Shown here piece by piece: positions 58,824 to 64,000 of a DNA stretch of 64,000 bases. Position 1 is the first letter of the stretch, and each line of letters begins with the position of its first letter. Source of the DNA: Ephemerocybe angulata (lineage: Eukaryota; Basidiomycota; Agaricomycetes; Agaricales; Psathyrellaceae); the NCBI GenBank assembly GCA_013368325.1, contig JAACJK010000220.1:744001-808000 (forward strand), written 5' to 3'. Position numbers and translations under genes: made by a program. A model generated the notes under the pieces. The model saw only the letters and a list, made by a program, of their open reading frames with translations, had not been told where the DNA came from and did not search any database.

Positions 58824-61800
58824 TCAATTATCATCATCTTCGTCTTCGAGAAGCGGTTCTGAATATAGTTGCGTAGTGGACTCTGTGAGGACTGATAAAT
58901 CTCTCCCAAAGTTCTCAATAATCAGCCACCGATCATCCGAGAGGAGCTTGTTGCCCGTCATGAGTGGCCAGGGCAACGCAGAAACAACACCCTGGATGGA
59001 GCCAACTTTCACGACCACCATGTCTTGCCCAGTCGGAGCATTGCATGCCCGGAGTGACCCGCTTGATTTCTCGAGAAGGGCTTGGTCGAGAAGGCTTGCC
59101 ATTGAAATCATGGCCAGGTGGTATACCTCTTCATCGTTGTCAAGCCGCATTGCAAAGTAGTATTGAACCTCGCCAAATCGGACAAGGTTTTCGTGTTCAA
59201 ACTGCGGGGCTGTCAGAGAATACAATCTGATAAGTAGAAGAGACATACCTTGACAATGCGAGTTATTCTCATTGGGGAATCGGGTGATCGCTTACTCTCT
59301 TGCCACTCGGACCTCACAACATCGCGGCTGGGTAGCTCCAACCTACCCCATTTCTTGATACGGGTGTTGGCGACGGTTGCAGTGAATTCGGCGCCAATTA
59401 GAGTGAAGAATGAGTCGATGGCGTCGTACTCCTTGTGCGAAACAATCTTGCCATTCACTGTACGCTCCCGTGGCCAAAGAATGGTGTAGCCAGAGCCTGC
59501 AGGAATGCGGGGAAACCGTGAAGATACTGAGGGAGCCTCTTGCGCCTCATCGCGTGTCAAGGCCTTGACGGTGTTAACCTGGGCTAGTCGGATAGCTCGC
59601 TGCGAAGCGTTGCCGGAAGGAGTTGTGTGTTGTTTGATTTGGGATACAATGATTCCGATCTCGCGTTCCATGGGGTACTGGCTGAAATTTCGGTGAGGTC
59701 CGAGGCGGAGAGTGGAAGACGGAACATGGAGGACATTATGGAGGCAAGGTCGGACAAAGTGGACTCGGCTCGCCTTTCGCTGAACAAACTTCTGCTCAAA
59801 CTCAACAGCAAACTCCACAAAGAGCTTGTGGGCTTCGATGATCTGCTCTCGAGTCAGTGTTCTTTGAAGGACGATTTTGATACCGGCGCAAAGTTTGCAG
59901 AACGTCGTCCAGTATGTTTCTGGCAAGATGGTATGGAGGATCGCAGGGAGGAGGTCGTAGATATAGATCAAGAACTCTTGTGCCCGATATCCGCTGTTGA
60001 TATACTTGACTGGATTTGATGGGACGTGGCCAAAGTCGGCAGCGAAGTAGGGGCGCCAAAGTTCAATAATAGCGCCGTGACGCTCCCAAACATCTCCGGT
60101 GAGAACAGCAAAGTCCCAACTAGCAGTGCTGTCGTCAAGCTTGCAGGCGATTGTGCCCCGGAAGATTTCCAAGAGATTGTCAGGAATGTTCAAGCCAAAG
60201 AGGTGCATGACGTCGCTGGGAAACATGGAGGGCATAGGGGGGTAGCGATGCATTCCAGCAAAGATAGAGGGTTCCGAGATTCCAGTATCGCGACGGGCAG
60301 TGGCGTACTGCGACGGAGTAGTCGAGGCGAGAACGATATCTAATCGACGGTCGTACTGAGCCTGCGTGTGCCCTGGGATCTGGTGGTTGTGAAGATGGTT
60401 GAGTATATCCACATCTCCGTGCGAAGAACCAGGTACGTCGTAGTTGACAGGCTTGAGAAGTGCTGGGTAGTATGTTTTTGACTCGAGAGACGCTCGTCGG
60501 CCAGGAAGATTACAGAATTCACGGCAGCCCTCCATTCCCTTGTGCCCCACAAATCCATTGAAGTCTGTCATTGCAGGTCCATCAGCGGTCGTTAGGTTGG
60601 TTACCGGCTTCGATGTAAAAACCCGAGGAGCTGAGGCGTCCCAAATCTTGAGACCAGACACCTGGAGAGCAGCAACATGGGCAAACCCTGGATATAGAAA
60701 TGACTGGGGAACCTTTGGAGCCTTGGGGCCAGGAATGACTACGCCGGGGATCACATAGTCCTTCTTGTATCGAAGCTCTGGCGGGAGGTCCATCAGCACG
60801 TAGATCAGAATCCAGCAATCAGATTCCTTCAACCGAGAGAGCTGTGCCCCGTCCATCGAGACCATGAGCAGAGTGTCGTCTAGTCCAATGATCCCAGAGG
60901 TAACACAGCGAAGATAGTCTTCACCAGATGTGATGTCGTCGACCTCAGTAACGCGTATCTCTCCAGTAGGGCTAACATACTTGTTGAGGCTCTCCAGAGT
61001 CTTTCGTCGACGATAGCCCATGTGTTTGGCGGTGACAGGATTCCGCCACATAGCTTGAATGACCGGACCAATTGGTTCGGTGTAGAACTTGCGCCGGCCG
61101 ACCTGCTTCCCCTTTCTGATCGTATAGCGGTCCTCGCCACATTCGGGGCATTTGTGGAGGTCCTTGAAGACGGACGTGAACCCAACGCATGTATTGACGC
61201 ACATGTCCGAGATGATAGGGAAGACCTTGCTGAAGTGTTCGACCTTCTTGCGAATCTGTTCGTACGAGAGCATCTTCGAGTCGGGGTAACGCTTGAGGAC
61301 CATTTTTTGGATCTTGCGATACACAGCTTCGGATGCGTCAGAGATGGCAAGGTACGCAGACAAGGAAAGCTCAACGTCGGGGTCATCGATACTGAACACC
61401 TCTTCAGCTGGCTTTAAGACTGCCTCCTGAAGTGCTAGGGGAAAGATATCATCGGTGATGCGAGCAGCCTTGATGTCTCTGATGAATTCCAGCTGGCGCT
61501 TAAGCTTCTCGACTAAGCCGCCGATTAGCAACAGTACCCCCAAATCATCAAGGAAAGGAACTCACGGTGAGCGGTGTGGACGACCTCATCATCCTCAGGC
61601 CGGTCTTCAGCTTGAGTGTTGCCCTGAGAGGTATTTTGAGCAGGTGCTGGCTCTGGCTGCGGTGCAGGGGCAGACTGCATCGGGGTAGGTTGTGTCTGTG
61701 GTACTGGATGTTCAGGGGCGCCGTGTCCGGGTCCCAACCCGAAAGGAAAATCTTCTGGGCCCCCCTGAGGGCCCTCAGGAGCAGGAGAGCTACCTCTGGG

Positions 61801-62143
61801 GTGTGGTAGTGGGGTCTACAGCCCAGTTGCATTCATTAGGTCTCTTTTACTGTGCGGACAGAATAGTGCTCACCGGTTCGGACGTTGAAGAAGACGCAGT
61901 TGGTCCACCATTTCCATCTACCCCGGCAGGAGCTGGTGTGCGGCGACGTGGGCTTGCGGGAGCTGGTCTCTTCGTTCGGTTTTCAGCTGGATTGTGTCGA
62001 TAGAAGGACGTGCGGCTGATTTCGTGCATGAAGGACTTGCAATACTTGGCACAGTTGCACCACCAGGTTGTGGTCTTCTTGACCGGGTGGAAGTACGATC
62101 CGATGACTGTGGGCGCATGGGGGTCTTCCGTGTATCGAGGCAT
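58824..62143 (-). CDS. Tnp2/Transposase_21-like (CACTA-type) transposase
   Basis: Four exons (61874-62143, 61566-61815, 59249-61512, 58824-59201), 1,053 residues. N-terminal zinc-finger-like WWCNCAKYCKSFMHEISRTSF (C29, C31, C35, H40/H50), then a Pro/Gln/Glu-rich linker. The core matches basidiomycete Tnp2 transposases: CVNTC and CPECG zinc ligands (about 278-298), LLMVSMDGAQL (Asp about 394), VIPGPKAP, LKIWDAS, TTADGPAMTDFNGFVGHKG (Asp about 484) and GCREFCNLPGRR. The two aspartates are the expected first members of a DDE triad (inference). Late landmarks FPSDVMHLFGLNIP and RPCLHNVLHV are also typical. The C-terminal exon adds FEHENLVRFGEV and ends in an acidic EDEDDDN. No stop or frameshift interrupts it. 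Confidence 0.85.
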
Positions 62144-62150
62144 TGTGCTT

Positions 62151-62177
62151 GTCGTCGTCGTCGTCGTCGTCGTCGTT
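62151..62177. repeat. (GTC/GAC)n microsatellite upstream of the transposase ATG
   Basis: Nine GTC units in a row, 8 bp before the chosen transposase start. If translation began at the upstream ATG (62227) it would encode poly-Thr, so the tract probably lies in the 5' UTR or an upstream intron. Confidence 0.85.
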
Positions 62178-62364
62178 GTGTGCGCCAAAACGATGCTTAG
62201 GGCCCGGGCTAGCAAATGACTTACCATATGTTGCCATATAGATCTTCAGAATCTCGCGAAAGGATGATATAAACATATATCTATTCCATATAATAGCAAA
62301 GAGGGACATGGAACATAGGGTGGTGGTATGAAAGAAAGGAACGAGACGTTGATTCCACGATGCA

Positions 62365-62402
62365 CCGTGATGGACCTGAATCCCATCACGGTTCCGTGAT
62401 GG
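62365..62402. repeat. Subterminal CCGTGATGG boxes at the right end of the transposon
   Basis: CCGTGATGG at 62365-62373, CCATCACGG at 62383-62391 (inverted) and CCGTGATGG at 62394-62402 (inside the terminal repeat). The left end has one copy, 54679-54687, inverted. The two right-end inner copies form a near-palindrome. Confidence 0.75.
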
Positions 62403-62445
62403 AACACGACCCACCTTGCCTGACCGATGGGGGGTTCTCACTGGG
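62394..62445 (-). repeat. Right terminal inverted repeat (52 bp)
   Basis: Exact reverse complement of 54636-54687. Confidence 0.93.
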
Positions 62446-63306
62446 GTTCACCTGTACATTGTTATAGCCACCCTCGAACGTTCGCTGTTGTTGAATTTGG
62501 CCCCTTCTGCACGGGCACAAGTGCATTTAGGTCCTCTTCTTAGCACTGTTGACGCGAAAGAACCAGCGATGCAGGTGGAATGTCAAAGAAGGATGTAAAC
62601 AATGTGAAGAGCAATACTTGTCGCCGCCGGTGAATGGGATCTGGGAGATGGTCCCCGTAGTTCGGTGAGTTATAAGGTTTGAGATATGCAAAGTGGATCT
62701 CGGTTCTGGAAGGGAATCTACTCTCCAAGCGGAGGGACCATGTCGGGGTTTCGACACCCTAGTACCCTTCCGACCGTTGGGGATCTGATACTTTTGCTAC
62801 GGAAGGTTCCTACCCCATAACGCCTGTTCATTGGCCAGACGGGGAGGTGGGCAGTAGTCGAAGCCAATGGAATTCTCCCTGGCCCCCATGATCATCGATC
62901 GAAGGTTCGAGGGAGTGTGCCCTGGCCAAGGACAAGACTCGAAACACTCTGGATCTAAGGCCTCAAGGCTTTGCGGCATGTCAGTCCGCCGATAGAGTTT
63001 TTGTGAACGGTTAACGGGCTCTTGTCGATCGTCGATTACGGGAGGTCCGTAGTAACTTGTGTGTGATTTTCCTGTACATTGCGCTTCCTGGGATTGCCGT
63101 CTCGGCGGAGGTTGTGTCAGTTTATAAAGTGTCAGACATGCGAATCGGTGAAAGGGCGAGGTACTTAGTGGAGTCAACTGTATTGTGGCGACGTCGGAGC
63201 CGGCGCAAGAGGTCAATGTTGAGATGTGATCGGTAAACAAACGCAAACTCGCTCTTGAACACGAACGGTCATTACGCACACTCGTTCTAGCACACAGTTC
63301 AGCACG
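62446..63306. other. Intergenic between transposon end and LUC7
   Basis: About 860 bp. It should contain the LUC7 promoter. The minus-strand ORF 62797-63279 shows no recognisable features. Confidence 0.35.
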
Positions 63307-64000
63307 ATGGGTCGGTTAGCGGAAATGCAGCGCAAGCTCTTGGAGGTGTGTATTTATCCCTGTGTCTGGACGAGGACTTACACCTGCTCCGCTAGCAAAT
63401 GATGGGCCCCGAGGCCATGGGTGTCGCAAACGCCAACCTGCATTGGTCCGACGAGAAAGTGTGCAGAAACTTTCTCTGTGGGACATGTCCCCATTCGCTC
63501 TTCACCAACACCGTGCGTTGCCTTTCATTTCGCTTGAGCTCCTGCCGCTGACCTTGCCTTGCTTGGGCATACAGAAAATGGATCTCGGTGCCTGCCCGAA
63601 ATCTCACACTGAGCGCCTAAAGACAGAGTTCCTTGCCGCGAGGGAGGCGGAGCCCAACAACCCCATCTTCCAACGTTTCCAGATGGAGTATGAGTCAAAT
63701 ATCTTTGCCTTTGTGGACGAGTGCGACAGAAGGATTCGAGCCGCGCATCGTCGTCTTGAAAAGACCCCGGAGGAGAACGCGAAGACGACCAACTTGGTGG
63801 GTGACGTTTGCAGGAATGTTGCATGCGCGTCGCGGGCTTACAATACGTTTCTTCTTTTGCTGCGTAGATGCGTGAAATTGCGGAAATCGAGCTCGCTATC
63901 CAGGGTGGAACGGAGAAGATTGAGCAGCTCGGTGCGTAGGCTTCATAAGCGACGTTTCGTCTGAGTTTTTGACGTTGTGGGCCCTTCAGGTGAACAAGGA
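63307..64000 (+). CDS. LUC7: U1 snRNP component Luc7 (3' part outside window)
   Basis: Exons 63307-63345, 63396-63512, 63575-63796, 63868-63931, 63990 onward; partial. Luc7 is a U1 snRNP protein that stabilises 5' splice-site recognition. Family signature MGPEAMGVANANLHWSDEKVCRNFLCGTCPH then TKMDLGACPKSHTERLK, which is the first CCCH-type zinc finger, followed by FQRFQMEYESNIFAFVDECDRRIRAAHRRLEKTPEEN and the start of the coiled coil EIAEIELAIQGGTEKIEQLGEQG. The second zinc finger and RS tail are beyond the edge. Confidence 0.95.

Larger units (their letters stand above)
54636..62445. mobile_element. Two-gene DNA transposon with 52-bp terminal inverted repeats (Tnp2/CACTA-like)
   Basis: The ends 54636-54687 and 62394-62445 are perfect 52-bp inverted copies of each other, beginning CCCAGTGAGAACC. 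Between them, 7.8 kb apart, lie two genes on the minus strand: an apparently intact transposase (58824-62143) and an unrecognised 658-residue protein (55237-57638). The right end carries three further copies of CCGTGATGG in both orientations within 40 bp, as expected for transposase-binding subterminal repeats in CACTA-like elements. No target-site duplication could be read with confidence: flanks AG|CCCAG and CTGGG|GT do not match. CACTA-like elements begin CACTA/CACTG; this one has CAGTG two bases in. No frame break is seen in either gene, so activity is possible (inference). Confidence 0.8.

Overview
The window is nuclear DNA of a filamentous basidiomycete, most likely an Agaricomycete. The evidence is a dense set of short introns (mostly 45-75 bp, GT..AG, with a CTAAC/CTGAC-like branch site near the 3' end), many genes with 4 to 20 exons, eukaryotic tRNA-Ser(AGA) and tRNA-Phe(GAA), and lineage-typical families (multi-exon JmjC and RING proteins, a Tnp2-like transposase). 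Exon limits were read by eye from splice signals, frame continuity and family similarity; they are proposals and no alignment was run.

Left part (1-12 kb): the start of an unrecognised YGF-repeat protein, the sirohaem enzyme MET8, a TLC-domain membrane protein, tRNA-Ser, the splicing factor SLT11, a YeeE/YedE-type sulphur-transport membrane protein, a DUF726 alpha/beta-hydrolase and an LEA_2-domain membrane protein. Region 12-25 kb: an unrecognised multi-exon protein with an apparent one-base frame break, a Zip3/HEI10-like RING protein sharing a 166-bp divergent promoter with a large JmjC protein, and a membrane-type casein kinase I. Region 25-36 kb: a Baeyer-Villiger-type flavin monooxygenase, the GID E3 receptor GID4/VID24, a 14-spanner MFS transporter and the Ran GTPase.

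Region 36-49 kb holds three paralogues of a family I do not recognise (A 36328-37743, B 38186-40089, C 47094-49219). They share exon architecture, a GCxDCGR motif, a CPxHxG motif and a C-terminal VGIxTxxDL module. A and B are tandem on the minus strand. C is inverted and separated from them by a housekeeping block (BET3, mitochondrial uS13, XAP5/FAM50, tRNA-Phe, VMA8, RPL26, FRG1). After C come BUD23, BCS1 and a J-domain/ankyrin/RGG protein.

Region 54.6-62.4 kb looks like a complete 7.8-kb DNA transposon. It has perfect 52-bp terminal inverted repeats (54636-54687 and 62394-62445), repeated CCGTGATGG subterminal boxes at the right end, an apparently intact 1,053-residue Tnp2/CACTA-like transposase in four exons, and a second co-oriented gene of 658 residues in eight exons whose function I do not recognise. 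The window ends inside LUC7, a U1 snRNP gene.

The two observations most worth following are the two-gene transposon and the three-copy family with its putative split zinc site.
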